64,000 bases of DNA from Aureimonas sp. OT7 (lineage in GTDB: Bacteria > Pseudomonadota > Alphaproteobacteria > Rhizobiales > Rhizobiaceae), in the NCBI RefSeq assembly GCF_014844055.1, contig NZ_CP062167.1, positions 3,695,501-3,759,500 on the forward strand. The letters run 5' to 3'. Each line of letters starts with the position of its first letter. Position 1 is the first letter of the stretch. This document shows, piece by piece, positions 36,815-44,594 of the stretch. The translations under genes were made by a program, and so were the position numbers. The notes under the pieces were generated by a model that saw only the letters and a program-made list of their open reading frames with translations, was not told the origin of the DNA and ran no database searches.

Positions 36815-38869
36815 TCACAGCCCCAACCCCCTCTGCCGTCCCAACTGCCACGACACCGAACCGCCCTGCACGATGCCCGTGACCTCGCGGCCGAACTGGC
36901 GGTCGATCACCGGCCGCCACGGGACAAGGGTGAACTCGTGGCTCTTTTCGACCAGGGCGAACTTGCCGCTCGTTAGCTGGACAGTGCCGGTGAACTTGCC
37001 GCTGACGCTCTCGCCATCCTTGGCGGCACGGAAGGGCAATCCCTTGCTCTCCGCCATCTCCGCGCCGACGCGGGCAACCTCCCGTTCGCGCAACGTGGCG
37101 AGAAGGCTGCGCCGGTAGAAGATGCGGCCATCCCGCGTTCGGTTCGCGTCGCCCTGTTCGACGTGATGTTCACGGCGGCGGTCGATGGCCTCGCGCACCT
37201 CCTGACCGAACCCGGCCGGGGCAAGGTCGGTGGTCTCGCTATGGATCATCCGGCGGTCGAGCCAGGTCACGCCATCCGCGCCTATCTGCTTCTCCAGGTC
37301 GAAGGCCGACAGGACGCGAACGCTTGCCTGCCGTGTGCGGCCGGCGTCATAGCTCGCGGCGCGGCTCTCGAAATCCTCGGGGATGCGCCATTGGTCGGCG
37401 TCGATCCGCTCCGCGATTCCGGCGCGGCGTAGCGCCTCCAGCCGGCGCACATGGGCATCGACATAGCCCTCGTAATCGCCGCCTGGAACTCGGCCCTCGA
37501 ATTTCGCCTGCTCCAGATGGCGGCTCGGACGATAGATGCCGTCCTCGGCGACGGCGGCAATGCTGCGGTCGGACGGCCGGGCCGTCGCCTCGGCACGGCC
37601 GATCTCGATGACGCCGCCGATCCGGGCATCCTCCAACTGCATGGGGTCGATGTTGGCGATGTGATGCGTCCGCCCGTCGATCCCGTCCACGACGATGGTG
37701 AGATTGTCGCCCAGCTCATTGGCGAGATACTTGTCGAGAACGCGGCCAGTGACGGGCGCAGCGGGTGCGCCCTCATGGATGCGGAAGGTCATCGGATCGC
37801 GTTCCAGCCCGTCGGCGGCGAGCGACTTTTGCATGGTGCGGATAATGTCGCCGCGTTCGCCAAGCTCGCGCAGGGTCGGTTCCAGTCGCTCGTTCAATTC
37901 CCAGACGCCAGGCCCGTGTTCGGTGGCGAGGCCCATCCTCCCCAGCTTGGAAAGCCGGCGAAGGCGAAGGCTCCGCTCGAATTGCCGCTTCGGTTCTCCC
38001 GGCTCTTGGCGCAAGTCGAGGAAACGCGCATCGGCTTCCTCGGCCATGGCACGGTCGAGGCGCGTGAAACGATCCTGATCTATTTCGATGGTGAGCTTGT
38101 GGGCCTGCTCGATCTCGGTCACTTGGCCGAGTTCCAGCGTCGCCAGCTCACTGGCGCGCTCGCGGATGCCATGAACGATATAGTCGCCGTTGATGACCAG
38201 ATCCTGCCCCAGATCATCTTTGCCCCGGACGATGACATGCACGTGGGGATGGCCGGTATTGTAGTGGTTGACCGCGATCCAATCGAGCTTGGTGCCGAGG
38301 TCGCCTTCCACCCGGCTCATGAGGTCGCGGGTATAGGCCGTTAGGTCGGATAGCTCCGCCCCGTCTTCCGGTGAGACGATGAACTGGAATTGATGGCGAT
38401 CGTCCTTGCCGCGATCAAGGAAGGCGTCGCCATCGGCGCGATCCTCATGCGACGAATAGAGCTGTCCTCGCTCGCCATCGCGCGAGGTGCCGTCGCGCTG
38501 GATATAGCGCAGATGGGCTTGCGCCTTGCGGGTCTTTCCAGGGTGAAGAATGTAACGCTGCTGAACGATGACGCGCCGCACGCCCGGCTGACGATGATTC
38601 CAGCCGCCGCCGAGATTGCGGGTTCGGACGAAGACCGCGCCGCGTCCTCTCTTCACGCCCTTGCCGCTCGACAGCACGGCATGGCGACCGGCAGGCGCTG
38701 ACGGCGTGAACGCGGCCGTTCCAAAACCGACGCGCGGCGAGGTTCTACGCTGCTGCCGGGCGATCTTCTTGGCCTGAGTGAGAAAGCTCTTGGTCTTGCC
38801 CGCGCGCGGCGTGTCCGAGCGGATGCGACCGGACTTCGGCCGGAAGCGGTTTTCGTCGTCGGCGCTCAA
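36815..38869 (-). CDS. rlxS: Relaxase / DUF3363 mobilisation nuclease (RlxS-like)
   Basis: 684-residue relaxase that should nick oriT and pilot the strand to the recipient. The histidine metal-binding motif is GHPHVHVIVRG around residues 207-211, preceded by YTRDLMSRVEGDLGTKLDW. The middle and C-terminus are the DUF3363 region. The basic N-terminus (RFRPKSGRIRSDTPRAGKTK) may bind DNA. It is the last gene of the RdfS-RepA-DUF2840-TraF-DUF736-Slt block, as in ICEMlSymR7A-type ICEs. Repeats just upstream may include oriT. Confidence 0.92.
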   Translation of the reverse strand: MSADDENRFRPKSGRIRSDTPRAGKTKSFLTQAKKIARQQRRTSPRVGFGTAAFTPSAPAGRHAVLSSGKGVKRGRGAVFVRTRNLGGGWNHRQPGVRRVIVQQRYILHPGKTRKAQAHLRYIQRDGTSRDGERGQLYSSHEDRADGDAFLDRGKDDRHQFQFIVSPEDGAELSDLTAYTRDLMSRVEGDLGTKLDWIAVNHYNTGHPHVHVIVRGKDDLGQDLVINGDYIVHGIRERASELATLELGQVTEIEQAHKLTIEIDQDRFTRLDRAMAEEADARFLDLRQEPGEPKRQFERSLRLRRLSKLGRMGLATEHGPGVWELNERLEPTLRELGERGDIIRTMQKSLAADGLERDPMTFRIHEGAPAAPVTGRVLDKYLANELGDNLTIVVDGIDGRTHHIANIDPMQLEDARIGGVIEIGRAEATARPSDRSIAAVAEDGIYRPSRHLEQAKFEGRVPGGDYEGYVDAHVRRLEALRRAGIAERIDADQWRIPEDFESRAASYDAGRTRQASVRVLSAFDLEKQIGADGVTWLDRRMIHSETTDLAPAGFGQEVREAIDRRREHHVEQGDANRTRDGRIFYRRSLLATLREREVARVGAEMAESKGLPFRAAKDGESVSGKFTGTVQLTSGKFALVEKSHEFTLVPWRPVIDRQFGREVTGIVQGGSVSWQLGRQRGLGL

Positions 38870-38884
38870 GGCTGCGCCTCTGAG

Positions 38885-39059
38885 CGAAATCGCGGAAAAT
38901 CGGGCAATCGGCGGCTATGGTGCCGGTCAAAATCCAGCGACGCCAAGGCGTTGCACGAAATCGCGGCACTCTGCCGCTCAAAACCATGGTGCCGGAATCG
39001 GTCGCCCAACCAGTGTGCAGACAACAACAATTTCGGAAACCGGCCCGATATGGTGCCGG
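38885..39059. other. Tandem repeats upstream of the relaxase; candidate oriT
   Basis: The 313-bp gap 38870-39182 has no convincing gene. It contains ATGGTGCCGG three times (38917, 38986, 39050) and CGAAATCGCGG twice (38885, 38956), each placed about 32 bp before an ATGGTGCCGG. This gives a repeat period of roughly 65-70 bp. Position immediately 5' of the relaxase gene is usual for oriT. The function is inferred from position and repetition only. Confidence 0.4.
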
Positions 39060-39182
39060 TTTCTTCAATCTTGCCCTCCGCTTTTTCTGCCCTTTCCGCT
39101 CTTCCTGCCGGGAATCCAGCCAGACGCAAATCTGCCTGACTGGACACCGGAATGCCCGCCGCGAAGCGCGGGAACCCCATCT

Positions 39183-40106
39183 TCATGGCGTTCCTCCGTC
39201 CCTCGCGCGGGCCACGAACATGCCGTCGCCCTGCGGCTCTGCATCGGCAGGGTCGCGCACCGGAACGGTCGCATGAGCGTCGCCGGACTGCGCCTCGGGG
39301 GGCAACGCGACGGCAGCCGGAGCGTCGGCCGAGCGCATGGCGAACAGCGGTGCCTCGCGCCAATCCGGCGGCGGCGGCGGTGCGGGTAACGGCATATCGG
39401 GCGCGGCCGCGCCGCCGAGAACGGGCGCGAGCGCGGCGACATAGGCACGGGTCTCAGCGGGCAATGTGCGGCCAGTCGAAAGATATTCGTCATAGCGGCC
39501 GGGACCGGCATTGTAGGCGGCGAGCATCGCCGCGACATTGCCGTAGCGGTCGAACATTTCGCGCAGATAGGCGGTGCCGGCGAGGATGTTGTCACGCGGT
39601 TCGTAGGGATCGCGGCCGAGACCGTATCGGCCGCGCAGTTCTGTCCATGTCGCCGGCATCACCTGCATCAATCCCATTGCGCCGGCCGACGAAACGGCCC
39701 GCACATCGCCTGCGCTCTCGGCACGCAGCACGGCCCGAATCCACGCTTCGGGAATACCGAAGCGCTGCGACGCCTCGGCGATATGATCGGCCTGAAGATC
39801 GACGGCGGCGGGACGAACAACGGGCGTCGATTGCGCGACCGCCGCCGCCGAACCGCCGCCAAGCCAGAGCCCGCCGAGCGCTGCGAGAACGATCCAACGC
39901 CATGCCGCCCTGTCTCCGCCACGACGCCAGCCTGCCAGCGTGCTCGCTGCGGTCAAGGGCAAGGCGCAAGCGCCGGCCGATGGCCGCCCTTGACCTTCGT
40001 TGCGCGCGCCGGCCGTCCTGCGCCCGAGCGGGACGACGGGATGAGCCGGCTTTTTCGCGAACAACGGGATGGGGCTTTTGAGCGTGGGCATGACGCTGGA
40101 TCGCAT
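39183..40106 (-). CDS. Lytic transglycosylase (SLT domain)
   Basis: 307-residue peptidoglycan-cleaving enzyme that should open a path for the transfer apparatus. A TM/signal-anchor near residues 68-90 (WIVLAALGGLWLGGGSAAAV) is followed by the SLT domain. That domain has the catalytic glutamate in RAVLRAESAGDVRAVSSAGA, then MGLMQVMPATW and AAYNAGPGRYDEY. The C-terminus is proline-rich. An internal ATG at 40091 is an alternative start. It is co-directional with DUF736 (4 bp away). Confidence 0.92.
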   Translation of the reverse strand: MRSSVMPTLKSPIPLFAKKPAHPVVPLGRRTAGARNEGQGRPSAGACALPLTAASTLAGWRRGGDRAAWRWIVLAALGGLWLGGGSAAAVAQSTPVVRPAAVDLQADHIAEASQRFGIPEAWIRAVLRAESAGDVRAVSSAGAMGLMQVMPATWTELRGRYGLGRDPYEPRDNILAGTAYLREMFDRYGNVAAMLAAYNAGPGRYDEYLSTGRTLPAETRAYVAALAPVLGGAAAPDMPLPAPPPPPDWREAPLFAMRSADAPAAVALPPEAQSGDAHATVPVRDPADAEPQGDGMFVARARDGGTP

Positions 40107-40110
40107 GGCC

Positions 40111-40458
40111 TCAGTCCCGCTCGTCGCGCGGTTTCGGACGGCTCCAGTGCAGCGACCACGATGCGCCCGTATCGTCGTCGCGGAACAGGTTGGCGCGGAT
40201 CGGCTGCGCCAAGGCCGGGTCGTCGATCAGCACGGAAAGGTATTCGCCGGCCTTCTCGCCGGTGCGTTTCCATGCCGCGCCGATCTCCGGGCCGGTTTCG
40301 TTGCTCATGCCGTCGAAGAGGTGAACGCGATAATCTGGTGCGTTCTCCGCGTCGGAGGGTTCTGCCGCGACGATGATGATGTCCGGATGCAGGAAGAGCG
40401 TCCCGAGGTGTCCGATGAAGCCGGTCTCGTCGCGCGTGAATTCGCCAATCTGTGGCAT
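40111..40458 (-). CDS. DUF736 family protein, copy 1
   Basis: 115-residue protein of the DUF736 family, common in alphaproteobacterial plasmids and ICEs; function unknown. It begins MPQIGEFTRDETGFIGHL, with EIGAAWKRTGEKAGEYLSVL and the end WSLHWSRP in the family pattern. ATG 40458 has AAGGAG at good distance. A second copy lies at 45926-46243. Confidence 0.88.
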   Translation of the reverse strand: MPQIGEFTRDETGFIGHLGTLFLHPDIIIVAAEPSDAENAPDYRVHLFDGMSNETGPEIGAAWKRTGEKAGEYLSVLIDDPALAQPIRANLFRDDDTGASWSLHWSRPKPRDERD

Positions 40459-40529
40459 GACAGTCTCCTTGGCGGTGAGGTTGAAAAGAACCATCGGCGG
40501 GCACCGCTCCCGCTGATCGGAAAGCGGGA

Positions 40530-41075
40530 TCAATGCGTCGGCGCGCGCCATTCGTAGCGGCCGTCGCCTTCGGGATCGGTCCAGAGCGGGACCGCTCGGC
40601 CGATGACGGAATCTGCGGGGATGGGTCCGAAGTAGCGGCCGTCGAGGCTGTCTCGAACGTCCCAATTCATGAAGAAGAGTTCGCCGTCGCCGATGACGCG
40701 GCAGCCCTGCCAGACGGGCAGATCGCGGCCGAGACTGTCGCGCTCCAGCGCGTCGCCCATCTCCACGTCGTCCACCGTGATGGTGGATCGCACGCGGCAC
40801 ACGCGCTGTCCCGGCAGGCCGAGGACGCGCTTGAGCAGCGGCACGCCGCGCGCGACATAGCCGCGTTCAACCATGAAGAGGGCGAGCGGTTCGGGCGGCA
40901 TGACGGCGACCAGCTCCGGTACCTCGATCCGGTCGGCCGGCGCGACGGTGTAGAAGCCGACCGGCGCGCTCGCCGTCGTGTTCCAGATCAGTTTCGCGGG
41001 CCAATCGACCGCGCTTCCGGCAGCGATACCGATCACGGCGAACAACGACACTGTGAGGATGCGGCGGCGCGTCAT
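40530..41075 (-). CDS. traF: Conjugal transfer signal peptidase TraF (S26)
   Basis: 181-residue membrane protease that matures the TrbC pilin. An N-terminal TM (ILTVSLFAVIGIAAGSAV) is followed by the catalytic serine in ASAPVGFYTV and the lysine in LLKRVLGLPGQRV. The downstream DGELFFMNWDVRDSLDGRYFG matches the family. Its start overlaps the DUF2840 stop by four bases. Confidence 0.93.
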   Translation of the reverse strand: MTRRRILTVSLFAVIGIAAGSAVDWPAKLIWNTTASAPVGFYTVAPADRIEVPELVAVMPPEPLALFMVERGYVARGVPLLKRVLGLPGQRVCRVRSTITVDDVEMGDALERDSLGRDLPVWQGCRVIGDGELFFMNWDVRDSLDGRYFGPIPADSVIGRAVPLWTDPEGDGRYEWRAPTH

Positions 41076-41590
41076 GGGTCGATCCTGCAGCGATGAAGCC
41101 AGGCGGCGTGTCGCTCGGGGGTGTAGGCGTGCGGCTCCAGACCGGCCGTCAGGCGGTTGTGGACGTGCCGCCAGTGATCCGGCGAGGCGTCGGCCGGATC
41201 GAGGCCGAGCGCGTCAACGGCGTCGATGGCGGCAAGCGCGCGCTGCACCTTGGGCCAGCCGTCGAGGCGCAACAGGATTTCGCCGCCGGGACGCACGAAA
41301 GGCAGCGTCTGGAACGGCTCGCCGCGACGAACCGCGCGCACGATGTCGATGCGCGAGATGATCGTGCCATGGTCGCCTCTCGCCCAGCGGACGAAGGCGA
41401 AGACGCTCTCCGGCGCGAAGCCGACGACGCTGCGGCGGCGGTCGAGTATCTGTTCGTAGCTCTTGCGGCCGAACCTGATCCAGTGCTCGATCTTCTGCTT
41501 CTGGAACGTCAGTTCGACCAGCGTGGTGAAGGCGGGCGGCTCGTTGTTCAGCAGACGGCCGTGCATCCGGCGTGGTGGATGCCCGGTCAT
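41072..41590 (-). CDS. DUF2840 family protein
   Basis: 172-residue protein seen between repA and traF in many ICEs of this family; function unknown. The family's recognisable part is FGRKSYEQILDRRRSVVGFAP and ERHAAWLHRCRI at the end. It overlaps both traF and repA by four bases, so it is translated as part of the coupled operon. Confidence 0.85.
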   Translation of the reverse strand: MTGHPPRRMHGRLLNNEPPAFTTLVELTFQKQKIEHWIRFGRKSYEQILDRRRSVVGFAPESVFAFVRWARGDHGTIISRIDIVRAVRRGEPFQTLPFVRPGGEILLRLDGWPKVQRALAAIDAVDALGLDPADASPDHWRHVHNRLTAGLEPHAYTPERHAAWLHRCRIDP

Positions 41591-42615
41591 GGCGAACCCC
41601 GCCGGGTGGCACCGGCACCACGGATCGCGTGCGCGCGCGTCAAAGAAGAAGAGTTAGATTCTCTGTTAGATTCTTCTATAGAGTCCGTCGCGCGATTTGC
41701 GCCTAATGTCCCGATACTGCGTGCGCCTAATGTCCCGATAGGATTCACAGGGGTTTCCACAGGCACTGTGGATGGATTTCCGGGCCGGAAACGCAGCAGT
41801 TCTCGCCCGTCCTCCCATTCGATCTGGAGGCCGTATCCGGGCAGCGGCTGGCGGGCCGCGATGCGGCGCAGGTCGAGCGCGAAGTCGGACGGTCGCGCGA
41901 GGCTGCCGGACTTCTGATGGAGATGGGAAACCTCGAACGTCCAACCCTCGGGCTGGCGTCCGGCGTGCTTGCGGGCGACGCGATAGAGCCAACGTTCGAT
42001 GCCGCCGGTCAGCCGGAAATATGCTGGGTCGATGGTCAGCACCAGCGAGCGGTCGATGACGCTGGTGTAGAGCCATTCGGGCAGGACGAACTCCATGCCC
42101 TCGACACGCCCGGCGCGCGTCGTCATCTCCTCCCATTCGTTGATCCACGAGAACTGCCGCCGCCGCCAATGCTTCCCGTTGCGGATCGTGGTGGCGATGA
42201 CGGTGGATTGCAGGCGGGCGAGCGCGGACTTGAGCAGCATGTAGTCGCGATTGCCTGTGGCTCGCCCGATCGCGCGCAGGAGCTGATAGGGCATGAAGCG
42301 GAAGAACCGCGACGTGGCGAAGCCGCTGTTCTCGGCCGCGACGATCTGCGAGGCGGCCCAGATCAGCACGTCCGCGTCCCATATCGTCGCCATGCCGTGC
42401 TCGGGCATGGCGAAGACCTGCACCTGCACGTCGGCGGTCCTGTAGCGAATCGGTTTCAGGCGCGGACGTTTGCCGAGCGAGAAGAAGGGCCGTTCCATCA
42501 GATCGCGCTGGTCGCGCGGCGGCGCATCGCCCGTCGCGACAACAAAGGGATCGAGCTGGCTGCGTTCGCTGGTTTCGGCCGGCTGCGCGGGCCGGGCATC
42601 GTCGTCGCGCAGCAT
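41587..42615 (-). CDS. repA: Replication initiator protein A (RepA, RPA family)
   Basis: 342-residue initiator typical of alphaproteobacterial plasmids and ICEs, allowing replication of the excised circle. It has the RPA core: MERPFFSLGKRPRLKPIRY, PEHGMATIWDADVLIWAASQ, the central winged-helix region and GWTFEVSHLHQKSG. The last 40 codons contain two direct repeats (IGTLGA twice). It is preceded by 1 bp from the RdfS-like gene. Confidence 0.93.
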   Translation of the reverse strand: MLRDDDARPAQPAETSERSQLDPFVVATGDAPPRDQRDLMERPFFSLGKRPRLKPIRYRTADVQVQVFAMPEHGMATIWDADVLIWAASQIVAAENSGFATSRFFRFMPYQLLRAIGRATGNRDYMLLKSALARLQSTVIATTIRNGKHWRRRQFSWINEWEEMTTRAGRVEGMEFVLPEWLYTSVIDRSLVLTIDPAYFRLTGGIERWLYRVARKHAGRQPEGWTFEVSHLHQKSGSLARPSDFALDLRRIAARQPLPGYGLQIEWEDGRELLRFRPGNPSTVPVETPVNPIGTLGARSIGTLGANRATDSIEESNRESNSSSLTRAHAIRGAGATRRGSP

Positions 42616-42616
42616 T

Positions 42617-42886
42617 TTACAGTTCGTCCCGCTCTTTGGGCGTCAGCGGACGCGCGGGAAAGACCGTGCCGGCGTTCTTGTCGCTGGTGGATTTGCGGGT
42701 TCCGACAGCGGACCACGATTCGAGATCGCGGACGGCGTAGAGGACGCGGCCACCGATCTTGCGGTAGACAGGGCCGGTCCCGTAAGTCCGGTGTTTCTCA
42801 AGGGTGCGGATGGATATACCGAGAAAGCGCGCGGCCTCCTTGGTGCGCAGCAGGCGCGGCGGCAGGTCTGCGTTGCGTCTCGCCAT
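42617..42886 (-). CDS. rdfS: HTH excisionase-like protein (RdfS-like recombination directionality factor)
   Basis: 89-residue MerR/AlpA-type HTH protein: LRTKEAARFLGISIRTLEKHRTYGTGPVYRKIGGRVLYAVRDLESW (cut into LRTKEAARFLGISIRTLEKH and VLYAVRDLESW). In ICEMlSymR7A the protein in this slot, upstream of the traF/rlxS genes, is RdfS, which directs the integrase toward excision and is switched on by FseA. A conserved element 76 bp upstream is shared with the recombinase operon. The RdfS assignment rests on gene order. Confidence 0.75.
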   Translation of the reverse strand: MARRNADLPPRLLRTKEAARFLGISIRTLEKHRTYGTGPVYRKIGGRVLYAVRDLESWSAVGTRKSTSDKNAGTVFPARPLTPKERDEL

Positions 42887-42961
42887 ATGGAATACCTCCG
42901 GTTCGTCAGACAGGCGGCTGTCGGGAGCGACAGCGGGCTGTGGCGAACGATGGCGAGGGAT

Positions 42962-43012
42962 CGGCGGCCTGTAGCGTGCCGTATTCGCGCCTATGCGCTG
43001 GCGGCACCCCCC
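42962..43012 (-). promoter_or_regulatory. Excision-control element, copy B (upstream of rdfS)
   Basis: Blocks 42962-42981 and 42994-43012 repeat those at 14262-14312 exactly, with spacing kept. Distance to the rdfS start is 76 bp. The rest of 42887-43128 contains nothing else recognisable apart from a short A-run after the element. Confidence 0.65.
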
Positions 43013-43128
43013 TGCGAGGCAAAAAACGAAGGGATTTCAGCGGCGGCTCATTGCTTGCCGCGCCGAATTGGCGAAGACATTGCCGCGTGCTTGGGATAAG
43101 AACGCAGATAGAGCAGACGCGCTGCTTC

Positions 43129-43274
43129 GGGGCTTAGTAACCCCTGTTGGCGGTTGGTGCCGGCCGTGACGGCACCAAACTCCTCGAACCTTATGGTCGG
43201 GGAGCCCATGGCGTATGTCCAGGGCTTCTCGCCTAAAGGTCATGGGGCCGTCCAACACGGTTACTAACTCCCCG
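43129..43274 (+). ncRNA. Structured RNA or large inverted-repeat element upstream of DUF2285 gene
   Basis: Outer arms of about 22 nt pair: GGGG-TTAGTAACC near 43129-43150 and GGTTACTAA-CTCCCC near 43253-43274. Inside is a perfect hairpin, TTGGTGCCG (43154-43162), loop GCCGTGA, CGGCACCAA (43170-43178). Further internal pairing looks possible. It ends 73 bp before the DUF2285 start. Size and layout recall C4-type antisense RNAs of mobile elements, but this is only a suspicion. Confidence 0.4.
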
Positions 43275-43347
43275 ATCACCAGGTCAGAGGGGCCATTTGC
43301 GGGGGCGCACCGCAAGCAAGGCTCTTCCGGGAAGAAGGGGAAGGACG

Positions 43348-43635
43348 ATGAGAACTCCCATCGAACTCGATCCCGATGTGGACGACATAGCGCCTGCGGG
43401 AAACACCATCACGCCTTATGACGAACAGCACCACGTCACCTATCTGCGCCTTTTGGACGCAAAAGCGGATGGTGCCGACTGGAAGGAAGCGGCGCGCATC
43501 GTGCTGCACCGTGATCCTGTTGACGATGAAGCGCGGACGCGGCGTTGCTGGGAAAGCCATCTAGCGCGCGCCGAATGGTTTTCGCGCGAGGGCTATAAGC
43601 GGCTTCTGGACCAGTCGGCGGCGGACGAACGGTGA
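43348..43635 (+). CDS. DUF2285-only protein (QseM-like antiactivator candidate)
   Basis: 95-residue DUF2285 protein: HHVTYLRLLDAKADGADWKE and the family end WESHLARAEWFSREGYKRLL. In ICEMlSymR7A the small DUF2285-type protein QseM sequesters the excision activator FseA and the quorum regulator TraR. Here it faces the two-gene FseA-like locus tail to tail across 12 bp. ATG 43348 has AAGGA at good spacing. Equating it with QseM is inference. Confidence 0.8.
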   Translation: MRTPIELDPDVDDIAPAGNTITPYDEQHHVTYLRLLDAKADGADWKEAARIVLHRDPVDDEARTRRCWESHLARAEWFSREGYKRLLDQSAADER

Positions 43636-43647
43636 GCGCGAGGACGG

Positions 43648-44328
43648 TCAAGTCCTGCCGCGTTTGATCGGATAGTGCAGCAGCAGCCGATAGCCGCCGT
43701 GCATCATCTGAAAGCCGTGGGCGACGAGACGGCGGGCCTTGTTCTTGCGCGGATCGCTCTCGAAATCCTCTTTGGTGCCGCGAAAGCCGAGGAGGACTTC
43801 AGCGATGGTTCGGTAGCTCTCGCCGCGCAGTTTCGCGTCGAGCGCGCGCAGGGACAGGATATGCCATTGCCGAAGCTGGTTGGGCAGGTTTCCGAAGGGC
43901 GGTCCCGGCGGACGCCCTTCGACCGAACGCCAGAAGCGACGGGCAGCATGCGAGCGGAGGTCCATGAAGGCATCGAGGGGCACTCTGGCGACATAGAGGG
44001 TCGTGGCGTCCGGTGTGGCGTTCGGCAGCCAGAATTGATGAGTGACGCCATCGGCCTGCCAGATGCCATGCCAGCCATCGGCAGCGCGGCGCAGGTCAAG
44101 GCCATCAAGACGGGCGAGCGTGATGACGGGTTCGGTCTCGTCGGTTTCGTTCACGACGGGCGAGAGGATGACCGCCTGCGGCTGAAGCCGTGGAGACCAG
44201 AACAAGGATTGGCTGTCAGAGAGCGTATCGGGATCGTGCGGGAAATCGCAATCCCCAGCGTTGCGCAAATGTTTCCAACCGCTCGGCATCCGGTCGCCCG
44301 ATCCGGGTGATCGACAGGAAATCATCAC
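43648..44328 (-). CDS. DUF2285 protein, probable C-terminal part of an FseA-like frameshift fusion
   Basis: Up to 226 residues. From FPHDPDTLSDSQSLFWSPR onward it is the DUF2285 excision-activator sequence, ending YRLLLHYPIKRGRT. The N-terminal ~30 residues, which overlap the DUF6499 gene in another frame, do not look like family sequence. Homologous fusions would join after RFP of the upstream frame. In ICEMlSymR7A the equivalent pair is fused by +1 ribosomal frameshifting to give FseA, the activator of rdfS and excision. Confidence 0.85.
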   Translation of the reverse strand: MMISCRSPGSGDRMPSGWKHLRNAGDCDFPHDPDTLSDSQSLFWSPRLQPQAVILSPVVNETDETEPVITLARLDGLDLRRAADGWHGIWQADGVTHQFWLPNATPDATTLYVARVPLDAFMDLRSHAARRFWRSVEGRPPGPPFGNLPNQLRQWHILSLRALDAKLRGESYRTIAEVLLGFRGTKEDFESDPRKNKARRLVAHGFQMMHGGYRLLLHYPIKRGRT

Positions 44329-44431
44329 GGTATCCGTCGTGGCGACGGAGATATTCCCAAGCGAGACCGGAAGTCGCGATTTTCTTTGCGTGCCCGTAAG
44401 CCCCCGGAACCCGCCAATCGATACTCAACAT
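44216..44431 (-). CDS. DUF6499/transcriptional-regulator-domain protein (N-terminal part of FseA-like fusion)
   Basis: 71-residue ORF. The conserved domain reads IDWRVPGAYGHAKKIATSG and LAWEYLRRHDGYRDDFL. Up to RWGLRFP it follows the family; the last residues (ARSRYAL) are out-of-family, consistent with a zero-frame stop used only when no frameshift occurs. The start follows a region with AACTGAA repeats, which may be regulatory. Confidence 0.82.
   Translation of the reverse strand: MLSIDWRVPGAYGHAKKIATSGLAWEYLRRHDGYRDDFLSITRIGRPDAERLETFAQRWGLRFPARSRYAL
44237..44246 (-). promoter_or_regulatory. Candidate +1 programmed frameshift site TTT-CCC-G
   Basis: On the minus strand the DUF6499 frame reads CGA TTT CCC GCA CGA. 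Slipping +1 after CCC gives CAC GAT, which continues as HDPD in the DUF2285 frame. The joined sequence GLRFPHDPDTLSDSQS matches single-chain relatives. Family homology switches frame exactly here. A sequencing error or true mutation is the alternative. Confidence 0.55.
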
Positions 44432-44513
44432 GGCGTCACCTCCCTATGCCGGGCAGCGCAGGGCCGCGCCCGGATAAAGAGATTTCAGGATGGCCGAAAG
44501 GTGCTGTAGTCGT

Positions 44514-44545
44514 TCAGTCGCGATAACTGAAACGCGCAACTGAAT
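44514..44545 (-). promoter_or_regulatory. AACTGAA repeats upstream of the FseA-like locus
   Basis: TTCAGT (44514), AACTGAA (44526) and AACTGAA (44539) lie 83-114 bp before the start at 44431, giving one dyad and one direct repeat. The rest of the 44432-44738 gap contains two hairpins but no gene. This may be an operator for the activator locus. Confidence 0.35.
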
Positions 44546-44594
44546 AAATCACTTGGTTATCTTTCACTTAACAGTGCTGGCATGTTTCTGCGAG

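Noticed and set aside
38917..39059. Three evenly spaced ATGGTGCCGG repeats considered as a CRISPR array
   Set aside because: Repeats are only 10 bp, intervals are 54-59 bp, there are three copies and no cas genes. Better explained as an oriT or regulatory repeat.
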